Shown here: positions 1 to 8,009 of the stretch, piece after piece
How positions within the stretch are numbered: position 1 is the first letter of the stretch
How the letters are laid out: each line of letters opens with the position of its first letter
Position numbers and translations under genes: made by a program
DNA from: Sphingobacteriales bacterium 50-39
GTDB taxonomy: Bacteria > Bacteroidota > Bacteroidia > Chitinophagales > Chitinophagaceae
Reading direction: 5' to 3'
DNA length: 64,000 nt
NCBI GenBank assembly: GCA_001898505.1
Contig: MKTZ01000001.1
Location: 186,001 to 250,000 of the forward strand
Notes under the pieces: model-generated
Told to the model about the DNA's origin: nothing
Database searches by the model: none
What the model saw: the letters and a program-made list of their open reading frames with translations, nothing else

Positions 1-996
1 ATATCAGAGCCCGGCTTTTCGGGTGGCTTGAATCGGATATCCGATAGCTTGAATGAGACGGTGGCCGATATCGTCCATAAGCAGGGTACGGATTACAACT
101 ATCATCCGATGGAACCGAAGAAGTTGTCTAAAATGCTGCGTGACAGTCTTCTTCTTTACGTGGCGAATGCCTCCGTTACGCTGGATGACATTGCTGTGAA
201 CTTCAAGACAAGCGAGCAGAACACGAAATTCCTGCCACAATCTGACAGTATTTTAAAGAATATCCGGCAGATGATGTTAAAGGCGGATTGGATCAATATT
301 CAAAAAAATGATACCGCTTATAAAGCCATCTTCGATGAGATCGATAAGCAAAAAAAGGCATTTGCGGGGGCACCAGATGAAACCGGAGCACTTGATAACT
401 TCCAGGACATAATGCAGAATATCGATGCGGCTATCGATAAAAGAAAGTCACTTACAAATAGTTTTGTTAACAACGTGCTGCTCGAGCATGTAGACAAAGG
501 GGCCGCTTTGGCATCGACCTATCCGAGGGAGTTTTTAAAACAGGCAGGAGAATTCATCCGAAGCGATCTGGGGCTGGCGTATGTCTGGGGCATTGGCCGG
601 GTGAATCCCTATGTGGCGGCGCAAATCTCGTTGGGACCATTGGATGATTCCATACCCTTGCGCCAGTTCAGAGGCTTTGGGAATTTTATGCGATCGCGCC
701 TGTCCTTTTTAGTCGGTATATCGGTAGATGCGGTGGCAAAGGACAGTGTAAGAAGAGGCATTATCGGCACCCAGGCGCTCATACTGGGTTCGGGATTCAA
801 GCTATGGCAATGGTTTAAGGTCAACTCCGGCTTTTATATGTACTACAATGAACCCAGGAATCCTCTTGAGGACAGAAGCCGGCTAACCTTTAAAGCATCG
901 CCTTTTGTATCGTTGTCCATCGACATACGGGTACAATCCCTGCTGAACGGCATCGGCAACGCGATATTCAAAACACCATCCACCCAAACACCATAA
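1..996 (+). CDS. Hypothetical protein, possible outer-membrane barrel (5' partial)
   Basis: The reading frame is open from the first base of the window, so the true start lies upstream; the first possible internal start is a TTG at 28. About 330 residues are visible. The first half is polar and probably helical. The second half (from about residue 185 of the visible part) has alternating hydrophobic/polar stretches rich in aromatic residues and glycine, which reads like strands of a small outer-membrane barrel. No family is recognised. It is followed after 10 bp by an Ig-like protein, then by a lipoprotein and a polytopic membrane protein, so it is probably the upstream member of a four-gene envelope operon. 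The barrel reading is inference. Confidence 0.75.
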   Translation: MSEPGFSGGLNRISDSLNETVADIVHKQGTDYNYHPMEPKKLSKMLRDSLLLYVANASVTLDDIAVNFKTSEQNTKFLPQSDSILKNIRQMMLKADWINIQKNDTAYKAIFDEIDKQKKAFAGAPDETGALDNFQDIMQNIDAAIDKRKSLTNSFVNNVLLEHVDKGAALASTYPREFLKQAGEFIRSDLGLAYVWGIGRVNPYVAAQISLGPLDDSIPLRQFRGFGNFMRSRLSFLVGISVDAVAKDSVRRGIIGTQALILGSGFKLWQWFKVNSGFYMYYNEPRNPLEDRSRLTFKASPFVSLSIDIRVQSLLNGIGNAIFKTPSTQTP

Positions 997-1006
997 ACCT
1001 TAGATA

Positions 1007-1327
1007 ATGCCTAAAATAAAACTTAAAGAATTCTCGATAGACCCGGAGAATATTTCTGCTAACGACACGACATCAGTGACGGTAAATTACACGGTAAACA
1101 TAACGGCCGCCAGCCAAAGTCCCATCACGGTGAAATTGTCCAGCGGTTCGGGTATAACCTTTGATCCGGACAGTTGGAATGAAACATTAACTGTCGGAGA
1201 TAATGATCTGTCTAAAGATGTAAGTATCACCACGCATGCTGGAGACGACAGTCCGGCAACAATAACGATGCGGGTGAAGGATGCCGGTGGGTTGATCTCG
1301 ACGAAAATCGCGGGTATCGATTTTTAA
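1007..1327 (+). CDS. Small Ig-like fold protein
   Basis: A 106-residue protein without a signal peptide. Almost the whole chain reads as one beta-sandwich domain: the N-terminal stretch around DPENISANDTTSVTVNY resembles the start of bacterial Ig-like/CARDB-type domains, followed by short strands separated by Gly/Asp/Ser turns. The ATG lies 10 bp after the preceding stop and the next gene starts 19 bp further on, so it is almost certainly cotranscribed with both. The absence of an export signal is odd for an Ig-like domain in an operon with a lipoprotein; it may act inside the cell or leave by another route. Function unknown. Confidence 0.7.
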   Translation: MPKIKLKEFSIDPENISANDTTSVTVNYTVNITAASQSPITVKLSSGSGITFDPDSWNETLTVGDNDLSKDVSITTHAGDDSPATITMRVKDAGGLISTKIAGIDF

Positions 1328-1346
1328 GCAGCATAAAAGAACAAAT

Positions 1347-2066
1347 ATGAGAAGAACTGTCAATTGTTTTTTGCTCATCCTTTTGATCTCCTGGTCCGGG
1401 TGCAAGAAGGAAGATGACGCATACACGGTAGGTAACAAGGATGGCGTGTCATTAAACAATGTCCTGGCATTTACCTCCGTCACACCTGTACAACTGGATG
1501 CTGACAGTGCGTCTATCTCCACCCTGACGGTAAAAGTCGATCCGGAAGCAACTGCTGCCAGCAAGGCGGTAAAGTTCCACACGGACGGAGGCAAATTTTC
1601 GAACGGGGATACCACACAGACGGTGACGGCCAATTCGGAAGGCTATGCCAGCGCCTATCTTTTGTGCGACACTCCCAGAAATGCGCATATCCGGGTGTCC
1701 GTATTGGATACATACTCGCTGGATACGGTAGTTATGTTCGTGCCGGCATTGCCTGACGATATGCTGCTCGCTCCCGACAAATATGTAGGGGATACCACTG
1801 CAAGCTTTATCATGACCAGCTCTTTGTTCCGCAATGCACAACGGGGTAAGGTATCCGGTCATATCAAAGTGGTGTTTTTGGTGGAGCCTGTGGACACGAG
1901 TGTCAACCTGGTCTATCCGCCGTTTGCCTTTACCAATGGCAGCAATGCGACTGTTACGCTTTCCAATCCGTACAAGGCAGCCGGGAGGTTCAACGTAACG
2001 ACAAAGGCCTTGTCTTCCCATGGAGACTCTTTGTCAAGGACTATCCAAATCAAAATCACAAAATAG
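1347..2066 (+). CDS. Lipoprotein with Ig-like (Big) domains
   Basis: A 239-residue protein. It opens with a type II signal peptide whose lipobox ends at Cys19 (SWSGC), followed by the charged stretch KKEDD that is common in exported Bacteroidota lipoproteins. The remainder is beta-rich. Residues around 45-130 (TPVQLDADSASISTLTVKV onwards) match the look of bacterial Ig-like group domains; a second sandwich seems to occupy the C-terminal third. It sits in the middle of the 1-3495 operon, 1 bp before the probable start of the next gene. The likely place is the outer membrane or periplasm. No specific function is recognised. Confidence 0.75.
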   Translation: MRRTVNCFLLILLISWSGCKKEDDAYTVGNKDGVSLNNVLAFTSVTPVQLDADSASISTLTVKVDPEATAASKAVKFHTDGGKFSNGDTTQTVTANSEGYASAYLLCDTPRNAHIRVSVLDTYSLDTVVMFVPALPDDMLLAPDKYVGDTTASFIMTSSLFRNAQRGKVSGHIKVVFLVEPVDTSVNLVYPPFAFTNGSNATVTLSNPYKAAGRFNVTTKALSSHGDSLSRTIQIKITK

Positions 2067-2067
2067 G

Positions 2068-3495
2068 ATGGTGGAACCAGCGAAACAGGACGATACTTAC
2101 TTTAGCTGGGGAGGCAATCTGCCTGTCAATATCCCCATCCTGTTTGCCATGGTGGGGCTTATCTATTCCGTGGTCGTTCTAAAGGGATGCAACGCGGTGT
2201 ATCACGATCTGTATCTCACCAATAAGGGAAAGATGGTGGATAGTGTCTTTATCAAAAGGATGGCGTTGCTGAACGCCCTGAGCGACTCATTGCGACGGCA
2301 TGCCCCCATCGAGGTAAAGCCGGCGCGTGGCCCTGCCAATGTAAAGTCCGCTGCCAATTCGAAGTCCAGGGACAGCATCGATAAAAAGAGGCGTGATAGT
2401 CTGGCGCTGGTGAGAACGGCTCTCATACAGTCGCAAAGAGAATGGGATAATTTCCGGTATTTCAATCCCGATACGAACCTGAAGGTTTTCCTGAACTATT
2501 TTTCGGTGAACCGGGACGTATTACGTGATACGCTTGGAGGAGAGGCGCTTGATAAATTCCAACATTTTGAAAGAAAGATAGCGGTCTTCGTCAGGGATAC
2601 GTTCTCTATTGTGAACGCCGGCATGCATAAGATGGATTCATTGCAGATAGGTTCAGGACCGGATAAACCGGGTCTGATAGATTTTTTTGGCAAGTACCCG
2701 ATATTCGGTTTCTGGTTCTTTTTGTCGATGGGGCAGATGGTCCTTTGGTTCATATTGATCCCTCTGGTCATCGGGGCTGTTCGACGAACGAAGTCGATCG
2801 TATCCGGTCTTAGGTATGATATCGGAAATTTTCTTTTTTTTTCGCTGATCCCTGCCCTGGTCGTCGGTGTGTTCACCTGGATACTCTATACCAAACTGAT
2901 AGATGCATTTGTCATCAAGAACTGCTATTTCCTGGACAGCTTCAACCCCCGAATGGTCTGGTATGCCATACCGGGATATTTTATTGCCATTCTTTGTTTT
3001 GGCTCCTACTTGTTCCTGGCGAACAAGCTGCAATTATTAAATGAAGAGTCCAAGGGCAAGGATCTGTCGACGGACGAGGGGCTGCAGCAAGAGTATGCCT
3101 CACTCAAATCGACCTTCGACTTTACGTTTTTGGCCAGCGCCATCGTACTTAGCGCTTTCGTTCTGTGGATTGGAGTGCTGTTCAACGCGTTGAATAACAT
3201 GGAGGTCTTTCGCTATTATACGCTGATATCGGGCAGGTCTTTTTTCGATCCAAACTTTATTTACCTCATAGGACTGATGCACAGCCTGATACTCCTGATA
3301 TTTTATGTGCCTGTCCGTCTACAGTTCAATGGACTCTCCATAACGCAACAACAAAAGGAAATGACGATGGAGGATCAGTCGGGGTCCAGGAAAATTTTCA
3401 AAGCCTTCTGGGGCTCCATCAGCACTTTGCTGATCACGGCCAGCCCCCTGATCACCACGGTGTTGGAAAAGGCGATATCCAGCATCACCCAATAA
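2068..3495 (+). CDS. Polytopic membrane protein, unknown function
   Basis: An upstream in-frame start exists at 2020, but the ATG at 2068 lies 1 bp after the lipoprotein stop and is preferred, giving 475 residues. One hydrophobic helix near the N-terminus (about residues 20-42) is followed by a long polar and charged segment of some 170 residues, and then six further hydrophobic helices grouped in the C-terminal half. If the N-terminus is inside, the polar segment lies in the periplasm, where it could meet the Ig-like and lipoprotein products of the same operon. No known family is recognised. The 3' end overlaps the convergent ispH gene by 11 bp. Confidence 0.75.
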   Translation: MVEPAKQDDTYFSWGGNLPVNIPILFAMVGLIYSVVVLKGCNAVYHDLYLTNKGKMVDSVFIKRMALLNALSDSLRRHAPIEVKPARGPANVKSAANSKSRDSIDKKRRDSLALVRTALIQSQREWDNFRYFNPDTNLKVFLNYFSVNRDVLRDTLGGEALDKFQHFERKIAVFVRDTFSIVNAGMHKMDSLQIGSGPDKPGLIDFFGKYPIFGFWFFLSMGQMVLWFILIPLVIGAVRRTKSIVSGLRYDIGNFLFFSLIPALVVGVFTWILYTKLIDAFVIKNCYFLDSFNPRMVWYAIPGYFIAILCFGSYLFLANKLQLLNEESKGKDLSTDEGLQQEYASLKSTFDFTFLASAIVLSAFVLWIGVLFNALNNMEVFRYYTLISGRSFFDPNFIYLIGLMHSLILLIFYVPVRLQFNGLSITQQQKEMTMEDQSGSRKIFKAFWGSISTLLITASPLITTVLEKAISSITQ

Positions 3496-4702
3496 AGACT
3501 TCCAGTTTCTCTGCTGCGTTGTAATACCCGGCAAGCTTGTCGATGACGGCTTCTACAAGGGCATCCGGACAGGACGCGCCGCTGCTGATGAGGATGCGTA
3601 CGGGATGTTGTGCCGGCAGCCAGCCGGTGGTTTTTACTTCCTTCTTATTGTGAAAGTTGTAATGTAGTATCTCCGTGGGAGATATTATTTTTTCTTCGGA
3701 GCTGATGAAAAATGTCGTCAATTTCTCTTCACAAAGTTCCACCAAATGGGAGGTATTGGAGGAGTTGTAGCCTCCGACGACGATGGCCAGATCGGCGGGC
3801 GTATTCAACAGTCCCATGATGGCGGACTGGTTGTCGAGAGTGGCGTAACAAAGTGTGTCGCGGGTGTCAGCGAAATGCTGTTCGATGTTGCCCTCGGCGG
3901 GTTGATAGACTTCGATCATGGTCTGTTTTAAAAAGTCTGCGATGGCCTGGGTATCGCTGGCAAGCATGGTGGTCTGGTTGACGACGCCTATGCGACGGAG
4001 GTCTTTTTGTACGTCGAAGCCGTGGCTGTACTGGCCTTTGAAGGTGGTATAGAAGGAGTCGGGAGGAAGAGCGCCCTTTATATACTCTGCGAGTATTTTT
4101 GTTTGCGCCATGTCTTTTACCACTACGGTAGGAGTATCGGCTGCAGCGTGGGAGAAAGTAGCCCTGGTCTCTTCGTGTCCGGGCTTGCCATGGACGACGA
4201 TGGTATAATTCTTTTTTGCTATCTGTGCGGACCTGTTCCATACCTTCTCCACGAAGGGGCAGGTGGTATTGTATCTTTCTGTCCTGATACCGATGTCGCG
4301 GAGCTTTTTTTCTATCTCCAGGGTAGCGCCAAAGGCGGGGATGATCACGATGTCGTCTGCGTTGAGCTCTTCGAAGGAAATAAGCTGCTGTCCATACGTG
4401 TCCTGCAGGAAGCGTACGCCCCGGGACCCGAGGTCTGCGTTGACCTGTGGGTTATGGATCATCTCGCTGAGGAGGAAGATACGGCGGCCGGGGTTTTCTT
4501 CAATGGTCCGGAAGGAGATCTCAATGGCGTTCTCTACCCCATAGCAAAAGCCGAAATGGCGGGCGAGGTAAATGTGAAGGTCTCCCAGGTCCAGGTGGGT
4601 GGGGGAAAAATCTTTTTTCATTTTGTCCTGCTGACGGCGGCTGTTCTTAATAGCGCTGATCAGCGGGCTACGGTAGATGATGGGAACGTTGAAGGTTTTC
4701 AT
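3485..4702 (-). CDS. ispH: 4-hydroxy-3-methylbut-2-enyl diphosphate reductase
   Basis: This is the last enzyme of the MEP isoprenoid pathway: it reduces HMBPP to IPP and DMAPP with a 4Fe-4S cluster in the cytoplasm. The three cluster cysteines are visible at about Cys53 (FGFCYG), Cys148 (TTCPFV) and Cys378 (GASCPD), as is the IHNPQV substrate motif. At about 405 residues it is longer than the roughly 300-residue E. coli type and resembles the plant/cyanobacterial form with an N-terminal extension. The start MKTFNVP at 4702 is preferred over a TTG at 4738 because a promoter -7 element ends only 8 bp upstream of it. The 3' end overlaps the convergent membrane-protein gene. Confidence 0.95.
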   Translation of the reverse strand: MKTFNVPIIYRSPLISAIKNSRRQQDKMKKDFSPTHLDLGDLHIYLARHFGFCYGVENAIEISFRTIEENPGRRIFLLSEMIHNPQVNADLGSRGVRFLQDTYGQQLISFEELNADDIVIIPAFGATLEIEKKLRDIGIRTERYNTTCPFVEKVWNRSAQIAKKNYTIVVHGKPGHEETRATFSHAAADTPTVVVKDMAQTKILAEYIKGALPPDSFYTTFKGQYSHGFDVQKDLRRIGVVNQTTMLASDTQAIADFLKQTMIEVYQPAEGNIEQHFADTRDTLCYATLDNQSAIMGLLNTPADLAIVVGGYNSSNTSHLVELCEEKLTTFFISSEEKIISPTEILHYNFHNKKEVKTTGWLPAQHPVRILISSGASCPDALVEAVIDKLAGYYNAAEKLEVFIG

Positions 4703-4710
4703 TCGTGCCA

Positions 4711-4738
4711 CAAAGGTACAAAATCCGGTGGGGTACAA
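4711..4738 (-). promoter_or_regulatory. Bacteroidota-type promoter of ispH
   Basis: On the minus strand a TTG (4738-4736) is followed after 17 bp by TACCTTTG (4718-4711), which fits the Bacteroidota consensus TTG-N17-20-TAnnTTTG. The element ends 8 bp before the ispH ATG, so the transcript would have almost no leader. Confidence 0.6.
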
Positions 4739-4784
4739 GAATATATGCTAACTTCCCGCCTTAAGTAAAGTCTTTTAGAAAAAC

Positions 4785-6059
4785 ATGGATGCAACCTTTC
4801 ATCGTGCCGGCTGGATTTCGGGTTCCAATATATACGAGGTCAATCTGCGACAATATACTCCTGAAGGTTCTTTTAATGCCTTTACCCGGGAAATACCCCG
4901 TCTGAAGGATATGGGAATAGACATCCTCTGGTTTATGCCCATCACTCCCATCAGTCACCAGGGGCGTAAGGGCAGTCTGGGGAGCTATTATGCCTGTAGC
5001 GACTATACGGCGGCCAATCCTGAATTTGGAAAGCTGGAGGATTTTAAACAGCTGGTGCGTGCGGCGCATGAGCTGGGTATGAAAGTAATCATCGACTGGG
5101 TGGCCAATCATACGGGGTGGGATCACCGCTGGACGCGTGAGCATCCGGAATATTATCGAAAGAACCAGGACGGCCATTTCTATGAGGCGCACGGATGGGA
5201 GGATGTGATCGACCTGAACTATGATAACAAGGAGCTCCGGCGGGCGATGATCGATGCGATGGGCTTCTGGTTAAAGGAATGTGACATCGATGGGTATCGT
5301 TGTGATATGGCGATGTTGGTGCCGCTGGATTTTTGGCGGGAGGCCAGGACGGAGATCGATAAACTAAAGCAGGACCTGTTCTGGCTGGCGGAATGTGAAG
5401 AGATAGCGTATCACGAGGTCTTCGATGCTAGCTATACCTGGAAGTTCCTGCATAAGATGGAGGCGGTGTGGAGGAAGGAGTCGGGACTGGATGGGCTGGA
5501 TGAGGTGTTACAATACTATCATTCCATGTTCCCGCCGGATGCCATTCGGGTCTATTTCACTTCCAATCACGATGAGAACTCCCATAGTGGCAGCGAGTAT
5601 GAAAGAATGGGTCAGGCCGCGAAAGCTTTTGCGGTGATATGTGCTATGTTGCCCGGGATGCCGATGATCTACAGCGGGCAGGAGATGCCTAATTACAAGA
5701 GATTGGCATTTTTTGATAAAGATCCTATTCCGTGGACTGGACAGTATGAGCTGCATGGCTTTTACAAGGCCCTGTTGGAATGCCGTAAGCGAAATCCTGC
5801 GTTGCGGGGCGGTGACCCGGCTACGTCTATGCGTCGTATCACCACGGGGGATGGCCGCCGTTGTTTTGGCTTTGTCCGTTGTCTGGGACTTAATGAAGTG
5901 CTGGTGCTGACGAATATTTCCGGGGAGCCATTGACCGTGCCGGCATCGGATGTGCAGGTATCGGGAATATTTAAAGATATATTTACGGGCGCGGAGTTCC
6001 ATGGGGATGGGGCGATAGAGATCGAACCCTGGGGATACCGGGTGCTGGAAAGCCGCTGA
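4785..6059 (+). CDS. GH13 alpha-amylase family glycoside hydrolase
   Basis: A 424-residue protein with no signal peptide, so probably cytoplasmic. The four conserved GH13 regions can be read in order: DWVANH (about 104-109), GYRCDMA with the presumed nucleophile Asp174, LAECEE with the presumed acid/base Glu203, and TSNHDEN with Asp263. The C-terminal 80 residues form a short beta domain. The substrate is probably an alpha-glucan or maltooligosaccharide, but the region II sequence is not diagnostic of a subfamily. The gene stands alone between divergent ispH and a bidirectional terminator shared with htrA. No other sugar-metabolism gene is next to it. Confidence 0.9.
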   Translation: MDATFHRAGWISGSNIYEVNLRQYTPEGSFNAFTREIPRLKDMGIDILWFMPITPISHQGRKGSLGSYYACSDYTAANPEFGKLEDFKQLVRAAHELGMKVIIDWVANHTGWDHRWTREHPEYYRKNQDGHFYEAHGWEDVIDLNYDNKELRRAMIDAMGFWLKECDIDGYRCDMAMLVPLDFWREARTEIDKLKQDLFWLAECEEIAYHEVFDASYTWKFLHKMEAVWRKESGLDGLDEVLQYYHSMFPPDAIRVYFTSNHDENSHSGSEYERMGQAAKAFAVICAMLPGMPMIYSGQEMPNYKRLAFFDKDPIPWTGQYELHGFYKALLECRKRNPALRGGDPATSMRRITTGDGRRCFGFVRCLGLNEVLVLTNISGEPLTVPASDVQVSGIFKDIFTGAEFHGDGAIEIEPWGYRVLESR

Positions 6060-6097
6060 TGGCTGTCCTTCAGACGAGCCGCCTTCGGCGGCTCCTG
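6059..6097 (+). repeat. Half-copy of dispersed hairpin element (copy A)
   Basis: Starting in the GH13 stop codon, ATGGCTGTCCTTCAGACGA is followed by a perfect 8-bp hairpin (GAGCCGCC, loop TTC, GGCGGCTC; 6076-6094). The leading part matches the second half of the elements at 42.7 and 47.05 kb (ATGTCTG...CCTTCGGACGA). The first hairpin of the full element is missing. Confidence 0.5.
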
Positions 6098-6103
6098 GAA
6101 ATA

Positions 6104-6133
6104 AAAAAGAGCGCCTCGAGAGGCGCTCTTTTT
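6104..6133. terminator. Bidirectional terminator between GH13 gene and htrA
   Basis: A GC-rich stem (GAGCGCCT / AGGCGCTC, loop CGAG) is flanked by A-run and T-run on either side. It therefore works in both directions, ending the plus-strand GH13 gene and the minus-strand htrA gene. Confidence 0.85.
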
Positions 6134-6151
6134 GGGTATATATAAGTAGAA

Positions 6152-7657
6152 TTATTCTCCACTGGTAAGTCGCAACGGGTAGGTATATACACCTTCATAA
6201 CCGGCGAATACGCCTTCTAATTTCACGGTGCCGGATGCTTTGCCCAGGAGGCTCTGCAGCTCTTCTACAGACTTAACCTCCTGTCCATTGGCGCGGAGGA
6301 TGATGAATCCCTCTTGTATCCTGGACTTGTCCATCAATCCATTCTCGGTGATGGATTTTACCACCACACCACCTTTCACATCGAGGTTAGCGGCATCCTT
6401 TTTAGAAAGGGTTTCCAGGGTTGCGCCGAGCCTGTCGAGGACAGAGGTCTTGACAACGGAGGTAGTGCCGGAATTATTCCTCAATACGACGGGGACGGTG
6501 TATTCTTTCCCTTCGCGCTTGTACGTGACGGATACTTTTTCGCCGGGGCTATAGGTAGCTATCAGACCGACCATTTCGGCACCGGTGGTTATCTGCGTAT
6601 TATTGAGCTTAGTGATGACGTCGCCTTTCTTGAGACCTGCGTGGGAAGCTGCTCCGTCAGGAGTAACGTCCATTACATATACACCGTCTCCATCCTTGAT
6701 GCCGGCCTCTTTCTTCTGGTCTTCGCTCATATTGTCCCTTGGATACTGAATACCCAGGAACGCTCTCTGAGGAGTACCGAACTTCATGATATCGTTGACT
6801 ATCTTCTTAACGATGTTAACGGGAATAGTGAAGGAATAGCCTGCGTAGGAGCCCGTGGGAGAAGCGATGGCTGAGTTGATGCCAATAAGCTGTCCCTGGG
6901 TATTGATGAGGGGGCCTCCACTGTTGCCGGGGTTAACGGCAGCATCGGTCTGGATAAAGGATTCGATGGGGGTCTGGCTTTGACGCTTGTTGATATCGAG
7001 CGTACGGCCTTTGGCGCTGACGATACCGGCTGTAACGGTAGTCTCCAGGGTAAGGGGATAACCTACTGCCAATACCCATTGACCGACCTTGACATCATCG
7101 GAGTTGCCGTAGAGCAGGAAGGGCAGGCCCTGTGCATCTATTTTGACAACGGCGAGGTCGCTGCTGGGGTCGGTGCCTATGACCTTGGCCTTGAATGATT
7201 TTCTGTTACTGAGCGTTACGGTGACTTCGTCTGCGCCGTCCACTACGTGGTTGTTGGTAACGATGTATCCATCATTGCTGATGATGACGCCGGAACCGGA
7301 AGCCAATTCAGGCATGGAGCGCATGCCATTGCCATTCCCGAAGAAATCATCGGGGTCGAGACCGAAGAGATCGGAGAAGGGGTTCCTTTTGGGGAGGTTA
7401 TTGCTGACGGTGCGTACTGTCTTCGTCTTGATATGCACGGTAGCGGGTATAGCGGCGCTGGCGGCGTCCGTGAAATCTGCGGGCCCGGTGTTCTTGTCAC
7501 CGCCCTCGAAGAATTTTGCGTAGTTGGAGGGCACTTTCCCGGAGTCCTGGGAATAATAATAGGTCTTGCCACCCGTCACGTGATTATAGCCCCACATGGT
7601 AGCAACAGCGGTCGAAGCACTGATCAGGATAACGGCTACTACTTGTTTTGCTTTCAT
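6152..7657 (-). CDS. htrA: HtrA/Do-family periplasmic serine protease
   Basis: A periplasmic quality-control protease that degrades or refolds damaged envelope proteins. It is 501 residues, the usual length. An N-terminal signal/anchor helix (about 5-22) precedes the trypsin-like domain with the catalytic triad His137 (TNNHVV), Asp167 (SSDLAVV) and Ser246 (GNSGGP). Two PDZ domains follow, roughly 300-385 and 405-490. The gene is monocistronic, with its own terminator downstream. A perfect 12-bp palindrome (7683-7694) lies about 25 bp upstream of the start and could be an operator; this is inference. Assignment to DegP versus DegQ cannot be made from sequence reading. Confidence 0.95.
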   Translation of the reverse strand: MKAKQVVAVILISASTAVATMWGYNHVTGGKTYYYSQDSGKVPSNYAKFFEGGDKNTGPADFTDAASAAIPATVHIKTKTVRTVSNNLPKRNPFSDLFGLDPDDFFGNGNGMRSMPELASGSGVIISNDGYIVTNNHVVDGADEVTVTLSNRKSFKAKVIGTDPSSDLAVVKIDAQGLPFLLYGNSDDVKVGQWVLAVGYPLTLETTVTAGIVSAKGRTLDINKRQSQTPIESFIQTDAAVNPGNSGGPLINTQGQLIGINSAIASPTGSYAGYSFTIPVNIVKKIVNDIMKFGTPQRAFLGIQYPRDNMSEDQKKEAGIKDGDGVYVMDVTPDGAASHAGLKKGDVITKLNNTQITTGAEMVGLIATYSPGEKVSVTYKREGKEYTVPVVLRNNSGTTSVVKTSVLDRLGATLETLSKKDAANLDVKGGVVVKSITENGLMDKSRIQEGFIILRANGQEVKSVEELQSLLGKASGTVKLEGVFAGYEGVYTYPLRLTSGE

Positions 7658-8009
7658 TTTATAAATTCTTTTTTTGTGATTGAGACGATCGTCTTTTTTC
7701 GTTTTCGATACCTATGACAACAAAATAACGCCAAGGTTTTAAAAATGATCAGACCAGTGATCCGGTTTAACAAAAAATTTACTAAGACCTTCGTAGATGG
7801 GATGGGCCCTGCCTTGGTTAATAGTTCATCCTCAATACGAAACGACGACGCTCACTATAAATTTACGAAAGAAAAACGGGGTATGAAAGGATTTCCCGGC
7901 ATTAGGAAAAATTAGCAGTCGGCCTGTCATCTGTTCAGGAGATGCGAAAGAACGGCAGGGTGCGGGCTGGCTGACCGGGTGGGCCATTTGGGATCGACGG
8001 GGGCGGCTG
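7658..8009. other. Intergenic stretch between htrA and the LuxC-like gene
   Basis: About 350 bp without a convincing gene. It holds a perfect palindrome AGACGATCGTCT at 7683-7694, just upstream of htrA, and an AT-rich stretch likely to contain the htrA promoter (no exact TAnnTTTG was found). A 55-codon plus-strand ORF starts at 7745, but it has no ribosome binding site or recognisable sequence and is probably chance. Confidence 0.5.

Noticed and set aside
4007-4768. 253-codon ORF on the plus strand
   Set aside because: It lies opposite ispH, has an unnatural composition and no recognisable domain; ispH with its three cluster cysteines explains the region.
7745-7912. 55-codon plus-strand ORF between htrA and the LuxC-like gene
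   Set aside because: No ribosome binding site, no domain, very basic and low-complexity; probably chance.
7888-7940. Possible further copy of the dispersed hairpin element (GGAAAAATTAGC)
   Set aside because: The loop-like motif is there, but only three base pairs can be formed around it and the ATGTCTG block is absent.
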